Below, piece after piece: positions 35,245 through 46,019 of a stretch of 64,000 nt of DNA. The stretch's first letter is position 1; every line of letters begins with the position of its first letter. The translations under genes were made by a program, and so were the position numbers. Below the pieces are notes generated by a model. It made no database searches. It was not told where the DNA came from and worked only from the letters and a program-made list of their open reading frames with translations. Where the stretch lies: positions 7,355,706 through 7,419,705 of the forward strand of contig NC_083340.1 in the NCBI RefSeq assembly GCF_019175385.1, written 5' to 3'. Source of the DNA: Lycium barbarum (Eukaryota > Streptophyta > Magnoliopsida > Solanales > Solanaceae).

Positions 35245-35954
35245 TGTATACGGTAAAAGTCGGATATATGTTAGGCCGGATAGACCGGTGGCCGAGGGAA
35301 GAAAGAAATCAACACGGGTATGAAGACTTACTTTCTGGATCAGGGGAGTGCTTGAACCGAGAAAGGGGAAGAACATCGTTTGGTCCGATTTTTCCATAGC
35401 CGAGTTGATTATGGTCGTTCGTTCGTTTGATCGTGGCCGTTAGTCCGTTTGATCGTGGCCGTTGGTCCGGGAGATCCATTACGCGATTGCCACGCGTCAA
35501 TAACGTCCTACCATGGTTAACTGCCAATCGTACGGGTGTCAGACCGTACGATCAACCTAATCCAACCTAATCCATTTCAGAGTTTTTCTTTATTTTTTAG
35601 AAACACTTGATGTATGAAGCCCATGGGGCAATACTATAAATAGGGGTCATTGCCCCCACTTTTAAAGGGTTGACTTCCTCATATCAAGAACATTTTGTAA
35701 TAGCAAAAATATATAAAATCTCTCTCCAACATCTGATTTTAGTCTGGATTATCGTGTTCATCCTTTAGATTTGCTCGATTAAACAATATTCATATATTAC
35801 TAGATACAAAATCTATAGCAAACCACTGATTATTAGTTACTCCTATGTAGCATATTCATATATTTCTTTTCTCTATCAAATATATTAAGGTTCAACTACA
35901 TATCCTATACTTCACTAATAAAATTCAATTGATTATCCAAATTTGAAGTAAACA
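35245..35954 (+). repeat. Tat element 3' LTR
   Basis: It matches 16036-16735 with roughly 30 substitutions and a 10 bp local duplication (AACCTAATCC near 35560). Its TATA box (35634-35644) points at the amine oxidase gene that starts at 36220. Flanked on the right by ATTTC (35955-35959). Confidence 0.95.
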
Positions 35955-35959
35955 ATTTC

Positions 35960-36219
35960 AAAGACAAAAAGAAACCCACAAAGAAAGAAAAAAAAAAAGC
36001 TATACCACAGGCTTCAAAGATCAAGTACGTAAATTTGCACGTCGCATTCAATAACCATGACACTTTTATGTTATTTTTTGTTTCTAATTTTTCTATTTGT
36101 CTGTTTGTACACTACGTAAGTATCCTCTCTAGCTACCTAGCTCAGTTTATATATTTGAACACCATAGCTACCACAGTACCAGAGAAACTGAAATAAACAA
36201 AAAATAAACATCAATAGCC
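35960..36219 (+). promoter_or_regulatory. Amine oxidase core promoter and 5' leader
   Basis: Only 260 bp separate the Tat target duplication from the ATG. A TATA-like TTTATATAT lies at 36146-36154, about 66 bases before the start codon, which predicts a leader of roughly 35-40 bases. A purine-rich A tract at 35981-35999 and a TACGTAAG word at 36113 are visible. Upstream promoter elements have either been displaced beyond the 20 kb insertion or replaced by the LTR. Confidence 0.55.
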
Positions 36220-39200
36220 ATGGAAGGAAGAAACTTCCTTAGATATCTTTTCTTTCTCATGAGCATAGTTTTGCTCTTAATTTTCACCTTTTTAAACTTA
36301 CCATCTCCTCTTTCTTACACAGCTGAACTATTAGACTGCACCACTCATTCCCCATGGTGCACTTCAAATAAAAAGCCTTTTTTCCAAGGCAAAAAACACT
36401 ACACCAATTTCCCAAATCACCCTTTAGACCCATTAACAATCGACGAAATTAAAAAAGTGAAAAAAGTCGTTAATTCGATAGACCAATTTAATAAAAAAGG
36501 TTATGTTATTCACTCTATGGTGCTTGAAGAACCGGCGAAGGAGGTGGTGGTGACGTGGCGGAAAGGTCACCAGCTTCCGCCACGTAAGGCTTCGGTGGTT
36601 GCACGTGCACTCGGTGTTGTGCACGTGCTTACTGTTGATATTGAGACGGGTCAGGTGACCCGACGTGAAACGGGTGATTATTCGGGTTACCCGATTATGA
36701 CTATTGAGGATATGGTTACGGCAACTTCTGCCCCGCTTGCGAACGCTGATTTTAACCGTACGATTGTCCAACGTGGCGTTGATTTGGCTGATCTTGCATG
36801 TTTGCCTATCGCCACTGGTTGGTATGGTGAGTGTCCATTTTCGCTCTAATGAAATATGCCATTGAAATTTTTAAAAACAAAGAAGTTTTTTTATTTGTTT
36901 TAGTAAGTTTGATGACGGAATTATTACTGTTATCAAATAACGTCTTCGTTACAATTTAGGTGCTCCATTTTTGTTTGAACGTGATATTAAGATAAAGTTT
37001 ACCTTATTTATTTAAGGATAGAGGGTCAAATTGTCCTCTGTCAATAGTTGGCGTCAGGTTGCCCTCTGTCAATAGTTGAGGTCAAATTTACCCTTGACTA
37101 TGTGAAATGGGACAATTTACCTTATTTTTAAGTGGTGGAAGCTTATCACCTGATGATGTCACGTGTCTCACAAATAAAGTTTTTTTTTTTTTTTTTAAAC
37201 AAGAGGTAAATTTGAACCTTTCACATAGTTTAGGCAATAATACCGGCTAAGAAAAAGTAAAACTAAATACTTTACAAAGAAGTATGGGGAAAGTTTTCAT
37301 TTGGTGAAATTGGGTACGCTTTATGAAATAATTAAAATAAAAATAGAATAATAAATTGAAGATACCTTCTTTTAGAAAAAAAAATTAGTTTGATCATTTT
37401 TATTTTGTAAATATAGATACTTTTGTAGTGCAATATTTAATAGTATGTCCTTGATAGGTATAAAATAATTTATTCATTGTTTTTGCTTTATTTAAATTCA
37501 GGTAAAGTTGAGGAGAAAAGAAGAGTAATCAAAGTACAGTGTTATACAATGAAGGACACTATTAATTTCTACATGAGACCCATTGAAGGACTAACAGTAC
37601 TTCTTGATTTAGACACCCAGCAAGTTATAGAAATTTTAGATGAAGGAAAAAACATACCAATAGCAAAGGCCGCCAACACAGACTATCGCTTCTCAAGTAA
37701 TCAAAAACACACACAAAAAATAAACTTACTCAAACCAATATCTATAGAACAACCAAATGGTCCAAGTTTCACTATAGAAAACAACCATATAGTAAAATGG
37801 GCAAATTGGGAATTTCACCTCAAACCCGACCCGAGAGCCGGAGTGGTTATTTCCCGGGTCATGATCCAGGACCCAGATACGGGGAAAATGAGAAATGTTA
37901 TGTATAAAGGTTTTACGTCAGAGTTATTTGTACCTTATATGGATCCATCTGATGCATGGTATTTTAAAACGTATATGGATGCGGGTGAATACGGGTTTGG
38001 GCTACAAGCTATGCCACTTGACCCGTTAAATGATTGTCCACGTAATGCATATTATATGGATGGTGTGTTTGTGGCAGCTGATGGAACACCATATGTGAGA
38101 TCTAATATGATTTGTGTGTTTGAGAGTTATGCTGGTGATATTGGATGGCGACATGCTGAATCTCCCATTACTGGTTTGCCGGTAAATGAATTCTGTTTTT
38201 CTTTTTACTAAATTTATTTATGGTCAGGTTGCTTATTTTTTTTTAAGGGTAATTTCACACATGGTTACTTGAACGTTATTCATTTTTTATAAGAGAAAAG
38301 TCATAAAACTATTTTCTGTCGTATTAAAGTGATTGAACCATGCATGACAAATTAAATTAAATATATAGGTTTGGTATTTTTGATACAGAGCACTTTTACT
38401 TCCCAAAGTGGGATTTTCTGATTAAATACAACTCCAAAACGGGCACTAGATACCGGGTAGCGATATAAAATTGTTCAAAAAAATATAAATGATTGGAAGG
38501 TCAAATTTCTGGCATTGAGTTATGACACTTCACTTGGTATGTTAACGCTCTGCTACTCTGTAAATTTCACGTCAAAAAATAGGGGATTTTATATCATATT
38601 AGAATTTTTCACTACTAGCTATATTTTAAGAGATAATGGTAAAAAACACACCTCAAGTATCATTATTTTTTGAGTTTTCTACCTGAACTATTAGGTGTGA
38701 GAGTTTCCTACCTAAACTATCACCAATTAGTTTGTAAAACACACCTCAACTATCAGTTGTTCGCTTTTTTTACCTAAACTATAACCAATTAGTTTTCAAA
38801 ATACACCTCAACTATCAATTGTTCATTTTTAATGATAGTTCAGATAGGAAACTCTCACACCTGATAGCGCTAAAAAAAATGATACTTAAGTTGTATTTTT
38901 TACCCTTAACCCATATGTTAAATGTTAAATGTTAAATTCGTCGTTGCCTGTTCAACCATTTACTTGAGAATTGGACATAACTTAGAAGTGGGTGGGACAG
39001 ACACTATTGATTAGAACTACTTATATCTGTCTATCTATACTTTATGTGTCAACACACTGAACAAGTGTCCTTTCACATGTGTTTCCAATTGTGTTATCTT
39101 TGACATTTTGTGCTTGGTTTTGCATGAATATTTGGACAGATTAGGGAAGTGAGACCGAAGGTGACGTTAGTGGTGAGAATGGCAGCGTCAGTGGCCAACT

Positions 39201-41501
39201 ATGATTACATTGTTGATTGGGAGTTCCAGACTGATGGACTTATCCGAGCTAAGGTTAGCACATACTCTCTGTTTTTCTTTTGGCTTTAGGAGTTCAAAAT
39301 TTATCTAGATTTCAAGTTCAACTCTCAAGCATTATATTTTTATTTTTCGAATTCACTTAATGAAAATCCTTAATTCGTCACTGAATACTTGCATTGAAAC
39401 CCAATTATATTTGGATTCACGCCGCGTAAAACTCATTCGAAAAAAGCGCTCCCTACCAAAGATGACACGTACTTTCTCTGCGTGTCAATAAAACAATTTT
39501 TTTTTTAGAACAACTAAAATATTTCTATTTACCTTCCAAGAACTTTAACAGCAATAAGAATAAACTAGACTAGATTATCAAAGGTATTTAACTAAATTAT
39601 TGATATCTTTTTATTTTTATTTTTAAAATGAGTAATTAATGGTTATATGCCTTCTTGTTGTAGTAAAGGTGGAATTAAAAAAAAAATTAGCATCTTCTTG
39701 ATTTTTAAAGTGATAAATATTTTGAACCAACTTCTTTTTGGCTAAAATGACAAGGACAGAAGAGGGAGGTAATTACTTGGTCTGACATCTATCCACTAAG
39801 AATTTTTTTTTTCTTTCAAATTATTATACTCCTATAAGCATTTGTTAAAATTTAATATATTAATTTTTCTATATACGTTACATTTATATATCTTCCAATT
39901 AATATTTTTTTTCAAAAAAAAAATTAAGGTACATCCGGCAAAGAGTTAATGCAGGGATAATATATACGATACCAAAATATAAATATCTACTATATATGTT
40001 ATTTATATTCCTGCAATCTAAACAAAAAATAAATTTATTTTTTTAATGTTCAAAAATAAAGTTATCTAGACCCGGCAAAGAGTTAATGCAGGAAATCAAC
40101 CGGTGGAATCTTGTTGATGCCATATCACATCAAATTTGTTCTAACTCGAAAATAATGACTTATCATATTGCAGTATTTTTTTTTTTTTGTGGTTTTGGTG
40201 ATTAGTCACATCTCAGTGTCAATTCCAAATTGAATCTTAAAGTCATCAAGATTCTTATTCTTTCCTCATTAAGATTCCTTTCATATTGTATACTTGTCAT
40301 ATAGGTTGGACTAAGTGGAATATTGATGGTGAAAGGCTCTCCATATGTGAACATGAACCAGGTGAACCAAAACGAGTATCTCTACGGCACCCTCTTATCT
40401 GAAAACATAATTGGAGTCATCCATGATCATTACATAACATTCCATCTCGACATGGACATCGATGGTCCGTCGAACAATTCTTTCGTGAAGGTGAATCTCC
40501 AGAAGGCGATGACTTCTCCTGGAGAATCACCGCGAAGAAGCTACTTAAAAGCTGTTCGAAATGTGGCTAAAACTGAAAAGGATGCACAGATTAAGCTCAA
40601 GCTATATGATCCTTCAGAATTCCATGTAATTAATCCTAATAAGAAGTCAAGAGTTGGGAACCCTGTTGGGTACAAAGTGGTTCCTGGTGGAACTGCAGCT
40701 AGTTTACTTGACCATGATGATCCTCCACAGAAGAGAGGTGCATTTACTAATAACCAAATTTGGGTCACACCTTATAATGAGTCTGAGCAATGGGCTGCTG
40801 GCTTGTTCGTTTACCAAAGTCAAGGTGATGATACTCTTGCTGTTTGGTCTGACAGGTAAATCATATTATCCCCTCTCAGATATTTAACTTGATGCACTGT
40901 CAGTGTAAAGATTTTAATACCATCAGAGTATTTTAACATGTTACAATAGGTTCTTTACTCGTTTTTTACATGTTATTGGTCATCTTCTACTTGCTATGAA
41001 TAATTACATTTGTTGTAGGTAACATAACCAGATGGTATTATATTTTTGCACTACACAGCAGTCCAACAGAGCCCAAAGCGAACAATAACCCTAATACTTG
41101 ATATAATCACTGTATAATCAGTGTGTAAATATTATACATTGATTATACTTTGTTATACGCCCGTTATATACTTGATATACACTGTCTATATACCAGCAAC
41201 AATTACAAATGGATACGGCTAGGTGGGTGATTTTTCTTTTTTAGCGGACTGGTTAAAAATGTTAAGATCCCCTTTCTTTGTATTTTGCAGAGACAGGCCA
41301 ATTGAGAACAAAGACATAGTGGTGTGGTATACATTAGGGTTCCATCATATTCCATGCCAAGAGGATTTCCCAATCATGCCAACAGTATCATCAAGCTTTG
41401 AGATAAAGCCAGTGAATTTCTTTGAAAGCAATCCTATTTTGAGGATTCCACCTAATTCTCCAAAGGACCTGCCAATTTGCAAAGCTGCTGCTTCTGCTTG
41501 A
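36220..41501 (+). CDS. Copper-containing primary amine oxidase
   Basis: Copper amine oxidases convert primary amines, including putrescine or its derivatives, to aldehydes with release of NH3 and H2O2. Five exons fit GT/AG rules and stay in frame: 36220-36826, 37502-38181, 39140-39253, 40305-40855, 41291-41501 (2,163 nt, 720 residues, normal length). A hydrophobic N terminus (about residues 8-27) suggests a signal peptide or anchor. The catalytic base region reads YMDAGEYGFG. The topaquinone site is VANYDYIVDWEF, with Tyr about residue 450. Copper ligands are the HDH of GVIHDHYITFHLDMD and a histidine in LGFHHIPCQEDFPIMPT. The C terminus CKAAASA is not a PTS1 signal, so a secretory or apoplastic site is more likely than a peroxisome. 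No lesion was seen. It is probably not the peroxisomal N-methylputrescine oxidase type, which carries a PTS1. Confidence 0.93.
37005..37245. repeat. MITE-like repeat in amine oxidase intron 1
   Basis: Inverted and repeated words such as GGGTCAAATTGTCCTC, GTCAATAGTTG (twice) and AGAGGTAAATTTGAACC near the right edge suggest a decayed MITE around a T-rich core. The boundaries are approximate. Confidence 0.35.
38638..38904. mobile_element. MITE with terminal inverted repeats, amine oxidase intron 2
   Basis: The left end, GGTAAAAAACACACCTCAAG, and the right end, read in reverse complement as GGTAAAAAATACAACTTAAG, form an imperfect inverted repeat of about 30 bp. Inside are repeated CACCTCAACTATCA and CCTAAACTATAACC words and a reversed TAGTTCAGATAGGAAACTC block. 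There is no ORF. The superfamily and target duplication were not resolved. Confidence 0.65.
39385..39475 (-). repeat. SINE 3' fragment in amine oxidase intron 3
   Basis: The minus strand reads CTTTGGTAGGGAGCGCTTTT ... ACGCGGCGTGAATCC, matching the 3' half of the SINE family described at 14845-15028 (AGGGAGCGTTTTTTTCGAATG there). The head and tail are missing. Confidence 0.5.
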
Positions 41502-41572
41502 TGGATCATCTCTTGTCAAAATAGAAAGCCTCTAGACTTGGATTTCTATTATCTTAGTCTTAAATCTTAATG

Positions 41573-41578
41573 AATAAA
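41573..41578 (+). terminator. Amine oxidase polyadenylation signal
   Basis: AATAAA about 70 bases after the stop codon, in an AT-rich context (TTAATGAATAAAAAG). Confidence 0.55.
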
Positions 41579-41579
41579 A

Positions 41580-42660
41580 AGTGAATTCTAATCTGTGAAT
41601 ATCTACTAGTTGTGATTTTATTGTTGTAATTATTCTAAGTGAAGCCCAAGATTGCCAAAGAATTCATAATTTTATATATGGAATGTTAACCTTGGGTGAC
41701 GTGAATTAAGATGTGTTGAGTATGATTAGTTGATCCATAGCGGGGTTGACTTTGATGACACGGAATTATAGTACTAGTTCCATTCTTTTAGAGAAGAAAA
41801 GCACAACTAGTTATAGAATAGCACGCATGATGGCTGTAAGAAGATCATAAACAAGGTAAATAGTCAGGAGTGGATGTCTAGATTAGGATGTCGGCACACA
41901 TATAGCATACGTGCCATGAGTGAGAGGGTGGTCATAGAAACCTCTTTCGAAATTATCGAACATGGTAACTTATCGATTTGAATCTCTTTTCTTTTCAAGC
42001 TGAGTAGAAATTTCATAAGGGGAAAAAAAGATCACATAAGATTCTTTAATATGCCTTGTTCACGAGGTTCTACCATTATTCACACTTGCAATTTTAAGAT
42101 GAGTAGATTCCTTCAAGTTCAGATATCTCCTTCTTTAACTTGAATGCTGATGAAAAAGATGCATTATAAAAATCATGGCAACATATAAGTTATCTGCATA
42201 GAATTTTAGGTAATAAAAAGTAAGGAAGACCAAGCTCGACTATAGTGGTCAAAATGTCACTAAAATTAAAGCTAACAAAAAATTATAATTTGAATTATTT
42301 GCTTTTGGCTCAACAGACCTCACGAATTCAGATTTAACTTATATCATAGAACAAGTTAAGCAACAAAATAGACATGACTGATTCCGGAATGGCTGAAATA
42401 AATATGAAGTTAGCGATCATACTTTGATAACATTATTCTATATACTGTACCATCAGTAGAACTACATTACTTATATTGTACTTTATTTGATCTTATTAAT
42501 ACAACAACCACAGGTCCTATATACTTAGCCTTATAATTAAAACAAGCTTAGTGCAATCCGGTTCACTAACTTCAACATATGTACATGGGCTCGGCGGAAG
42601 GACCAGATCCCATGACCTCCTGAATCCTGATTTGATCCTACGACGACAACTTTTATTGTT
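41580..42660. other. Convergent intergenic region, no gene
   Basis: It lies between the amine oxidase 3' end and the P450 3' end. A TTTATT at 42482-42487 could be the P450 poly(A) signal on the minus strand. Nothing else was recognised. Confidence 0.4.
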
Positions 42661-43209
42661 CTACTGATAAAGTTCCAAATCTGATAACTTGGGAGTAGGG
42701 ATGGCAAATAACCTATTGCTTTTCTTGATGATGAGTCCAAATCCCTCTGAAAGGTCAACATTTTTGCCCTGGGGGAGTTTCCAATCAAAGGAATGCAGCA
42801 ATGAAGCCAATATAAACATAAGCATTTTCTCTGCTAAAGGAAGGCCAACACAAATTCTCCTGCCTGATCCAAATGGAAGGTACTTGTAATTATTGCCACT
42901 ATAGTTCAAATTTGCAAACTCCTTCAAGAACCTTTTAGGCTGAAATTCCAATGGACTCTCCCACTCTTGAGGATCTCTATGAATTGCATAAACAATCAAG
43001 ATTACTTTAGTGCCCTCAGGTATTCCGCCAACTATTGTAGATTGGCTTGGGCGTTTAGGAAGAAGCAGAGGCAATGCAGGGTGTAAACGTAATGTCTCCT
43101 TTATGACTGCATCAAGATAGTGTAGTTTTGGTAAAAGGGATTCTTCAACAATGTGATTCAGGCCTATGACATGTTTCAATTCTTGTTGAACCTTTGCCAT
43201 TATCTCTGG

Positions 43210-43356
43210 TGATAGATAATGTAAATATGTAGTCATAGAATATTTTGTAAATCTTCTAATTTAGGTTAGTATATTTTGTATCCTAATAGGACATTGTAAC
43301 TATGGTATATTTACCAATTCCATCAATGAGAATAATCACGGAATTAATCTCTTTCA
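43210..43356 (+). repeat. Copia 5' LTR, 147 bp
   Basis: TGATAGATAATG ... ATCTCTTTCA. It differs from 47793-47939 at four positions. Confidence 0.96.
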
Positions 43357-43368
43357 TGGTATCAGATA
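43357..43368 (+). other. Copia primer binding site
   Basis: TGGTATCAGATA follows the LTR directly. It is complementary to the 3' end of initiator tRNA-Met, with a mismatch near the 3' end. Confidence 0.85.
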
Positions 43369-43434
43369 CTAGGGTTTCTTTTCCTTCTCTTCCGCTGCCC
43401 TAATTCTCCGACGTCCTATCCCATTTTTCTGACG

Positions 43435-43523
43435 TCTTCTTCTTCTTCTTCTTCTTCTTCTTCTTCTTCTTCTTCTTCTTCTTCTTCTTCTTCTTCTTCT
43501 TCTTCTTCTTCTTCTTCTTCTTC
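43435..43523. repeat. (TCT)n microsatellite, about 30 units
   Basis: Uninterrupted TCT/CTT triplets in the 5' leader of the copia element, ending 30 bases before its gag start. Six-frame reading gives artificial poly-Arg or poly-Lys. Confidence 0.97.
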
Positions 43524-43553
43524 GATTTCCGTCCATTTTCTTGCCTTCCATCA

Positions 43554-44426
43554 ATGGCAGACACCAAGTTCCATCCTGCCTTGGCTGTCTCCAACATCAA
43601 GAATCACATCCCACTCATTCTTGAGATGGAAACAGATCATTATTTGGCTTGGGCCGAATTATTCAAACTTCATGCCCGGTCTCACCGTGTCCTTTCCCAC
43701 ATTCTGCCAACCGAAAAGGAGAAGGCTCCTACCACCGACGACGAAAAGGAGTTGTGGTCCACTTTGGATGCCACGGTACTTCAATGGGTATATGCAACCA
43801 TCTCCACGGACTTATTGCATACGATCATCGAAGAAGACCTATCGGCAAAGGAGGCCTGGGATCGCCTCCGTAATCTTTTTCAAGACAACAAAAACTCCCG
43901 TGTTGTTGCTTTGGAACATGATTTCTCTCATGTCAAGATGCGGGATTTTCCAAACGCTTCGGCGTATTGCCAACGTCTCAAGACCTTGGCCGATCAACTT
44001 AAGAGTGTGGGGGCTCCGGTGACCGACAACCGCCTCGTTCTCCAACTGGTGGCTGGACTCCCCGAGGCATACAAAAATTTGGGTACCTACATCCGCCAAA
44101 GTAAGCCTCTTCCACCATTCTCCGAAGCTCGGTCAAGTTTGTGCCTTGAGGAAAAGGCGTTGGCTGAGATGCACGATGACTCGCCCGCGGCTATGGTGGC
44201 TAATTCCAAATGTGATTTTGATGACTCTTCTCATCTGGATAATTCTGGTCGGGCTCACCATCATCGGGGCAAAAATAACAACAAAAATCGCGGCTCTAGC
44301 GGCGGGAATAATAACGGCGGTGGTCGTGGTTCGGGCGGCGGCAGTGGCAGCCGACGCCGTGGAGGACGCCCCTCGGGTGACCAGCAGCAGTGGCAACAAC
44401 CCTCCTCACAGTGGCAGTGGGGTTAG
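43554..44426 (+). CDS. Copia gag
   Basis: The protein forms the virus-like particle of the element. The ORF of 290 residues starts MADTKFHPALAVSN and shows the UBN2/gag polypeptide pattern of plant copia elements: NYLAWAELFK-like, WSTLDATVLQWVYATIS, AKEAWDRLRNLFQDN, ASAYCQRLKTLADQLKSVG and LVAGLPEAYKNL. The C terminus is low-complexity (His, Asn, Gly, Arg and Gln stretches), and I see no CCHC zinc knuckle. It is intact to TAG at 44424. Pol lies in a different frame, overlapping this end. Confidence 0.9.
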   Translation: MADTKFHPALAVSNIKNHIPLILEMETDHYLAWAELFKLHARSHRVLSHILPTEKEKAPTTDDEKELWSTLDATVLQWVYATISTDLLHTIIEEDLSAKEAWDRLRNLFQDNKNSRVVALEHDFSHVKMRDFPNASAYCQRLKTLADQLKSVGAPVTDNRLVLQLVAGLPEAYKNLGTYIRQSKPLPPFSEARSSLCLEEKALAEMHDDSPAAMVANSKCDFDDSSHLDNSGRAHHHRGKNNNKNRGSSGGNNNGGGRGSGGGSGSRRRGGRPSGDQQQWQQPSSQWQWG

Positions 44427-44499
44427 ATGCCGCAGTGGGCTTCCCCTTGCCCTTATCCTACCATGCAGTGGGCTCGGCCACAGCAGCAATGGCAGCCGC

Positions 44500-45987
44500 C
44501 ATCTTCTTCGGCTGGCCCAGCCTGGCATTTTGGGTTCGCGACCACAGCAGCAGGCATATGCAGCCGCAGGCCCCCCGACGCAATGGACTCCGACGGATAT
44601 TGAATCGGCCATGCACACGATGACGTTGAACCAACCCGATCCGAATTGGTATATGGATACCGGCGCCACGTCCCATATAACATCCACAAAAGGTACTCTC
44701 TCGTCTTATTTTAATTTGAGCAATCGTAATATTGGCATTGTTGTTGGTAATGGTAATTCAATTCCAATTCGAGGTTGTGGTCATGCTAAATTGCCTCCCC
44801 CGAACCCTCCTTTATTGTTAAACAATGTCCTTCATGCGCCAAAACTCATAAAGAATTTGATATCGGTTCGTAAATTTACTACTGATAACTATGTGAGTGT
44901 TGAATTTGATCCTTATGGGTTTTCTGTGAAGGATTTCCGGACGGGGATGGCTCACATGAGGTGTAATAGTAGGGGTGCTCTCTATCCATTGTCCACCTTC
45001 AAATATTCCACCAATTCACTGTCGACTTTTGCTGCCTTGTCTTCTGCCCGTTGGCATGATCGTTTGGGCCACCCGGGAGCTTTTATTTTGGATTTTCTTA
45101 GGCGTAATAAAAGCATTGAATGTAATAGTTCTAGTTCATCTAGTATTTGTCATTCTTGCGTTCTTGGTAAACATGTTAAGTTGCCATTTGTTAGTTCTAT
45201 GTCCGAAACTTTGTTTCCGTTTGACATTATTCATACTGATTTGTGGACTTCTCCGATTTTGAGTTCTATGGGCCATCGTTATTATGTTCTATTTTTGGAT
45301 GATTTTACCAACTATTTGTGGACTTTCCCTTTGGCTAGAAAATCTGATGTTTACTCAAAATTCATGGATTTGAGGACCCATATTCTTACTCAATTTGAAC
45401 GTCCTATCAAGAATGTTCAATGTGATAATGGGAGGGAATATACTAATAGCCAATTCGGAAAGTTTTGTGCGTCCAATGGGATGTCTTTCCGTCTTTCGTG
45501 TCCTCATACATCCTCTCAAAATGGGAAAGCAGAAAGAAAAATTCGTTCACTAAATAATGTCATCCGGACTCTTCTTGCTCATGCTTCCATTCCTCCGTCT
45601 TTTTGGCATCATGCATTGCAAATGGCGACGTATCTCCTTAATATTTTACCAAGTAAGCTATTGGGTCACAAATCACCTTTAGAGGTCCTTTACCAACGGA
45701 AACCATCTTATTCTCATCTCCGAGTCTTTGGGTGTTTATGTTATCCCCTTTTTCCGTCTACTACTATTCACAAGTTGCACCCTCGGTCAACTCCATGTGT
45801 CTTTTTGGGATATCCACCAAACCATCGTGGCTACAAATGTTTTGATTTATCTTCAAATAAAATCATTATCTGTCGTCACGTTTTATTTGATGAGACTCAA
45901 TTTCCGTTTTCCAAAATCCATACTCCGGCATATAGCCGCCAGTCCTCCATCGCTCCTTACTTGATGATGGCCTCTCTCCTTACTTGA
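44500..45987 (+). pseudogene. Copia pol, protease and integrase part
   Basis: After a frame change in the Gln/Gly-rich linker (about 44400-44500), the frame reads protease NWYMDTGATSHIT (44645-44690); the GAG-pre-integrase zinc site with RWHDRLGHPG and CHSCVLGK (45045-45180); and integrase with D in IIHTDLWTSP, D in QCDNGREYTN and E in NGKAERKIRSLNN. It continues VFGCLCYPLFPSTT to TGA at 45985. A local duplication with 64 bp offset (45931 and 45995) surrounds the stop. Confidence 0.88.
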
Positions 45988-46019
45988 TCCATCATATAGC
46001 CGCCAGCCCTCCATCGCTG

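Larger units (their letters stand above)
16036..35954 (+). mobile_element. Ty3/gypsy Tat-lineage retrotransposon (outer element)
   Basis: A complete but decayed LTR retrotransposon of 19.9 kb, of which about 8.2 kb is a nested insertion, leaving about 11.7 kb. It has two LTRs of about 700 bp, a PBS, gag, protease, RT, RNase H, a second (archaeal-type) RNase H, integrase, a long 3' region with an antisense gene, a PPT and perfect ATTTC target duplications. The second RNase H and the antisense 3' gene are marks of the Tat group (Retand/Grande-like). Many stops and frameshifts in gag and pol make it non-coding now. The two LTRs differ at roughly 30 of 700 positions plus small indels, so the insertion is not recent. 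Confidence 0.93.

Noticed and set aside
36220..41501. N-methylputrescine oxidase assignment
   Set aside because: The predicted protein lacks the C-terminal peroxisomal signal and the longer length expected for that group; only the general copper amine oxidase call is supported.
43369..43600. Two overlapping minus-strand ORFs of almost pure Arg or Lys
   Set aside because: They are translations of the (TCT)n microsatellite and have no coding meaning.
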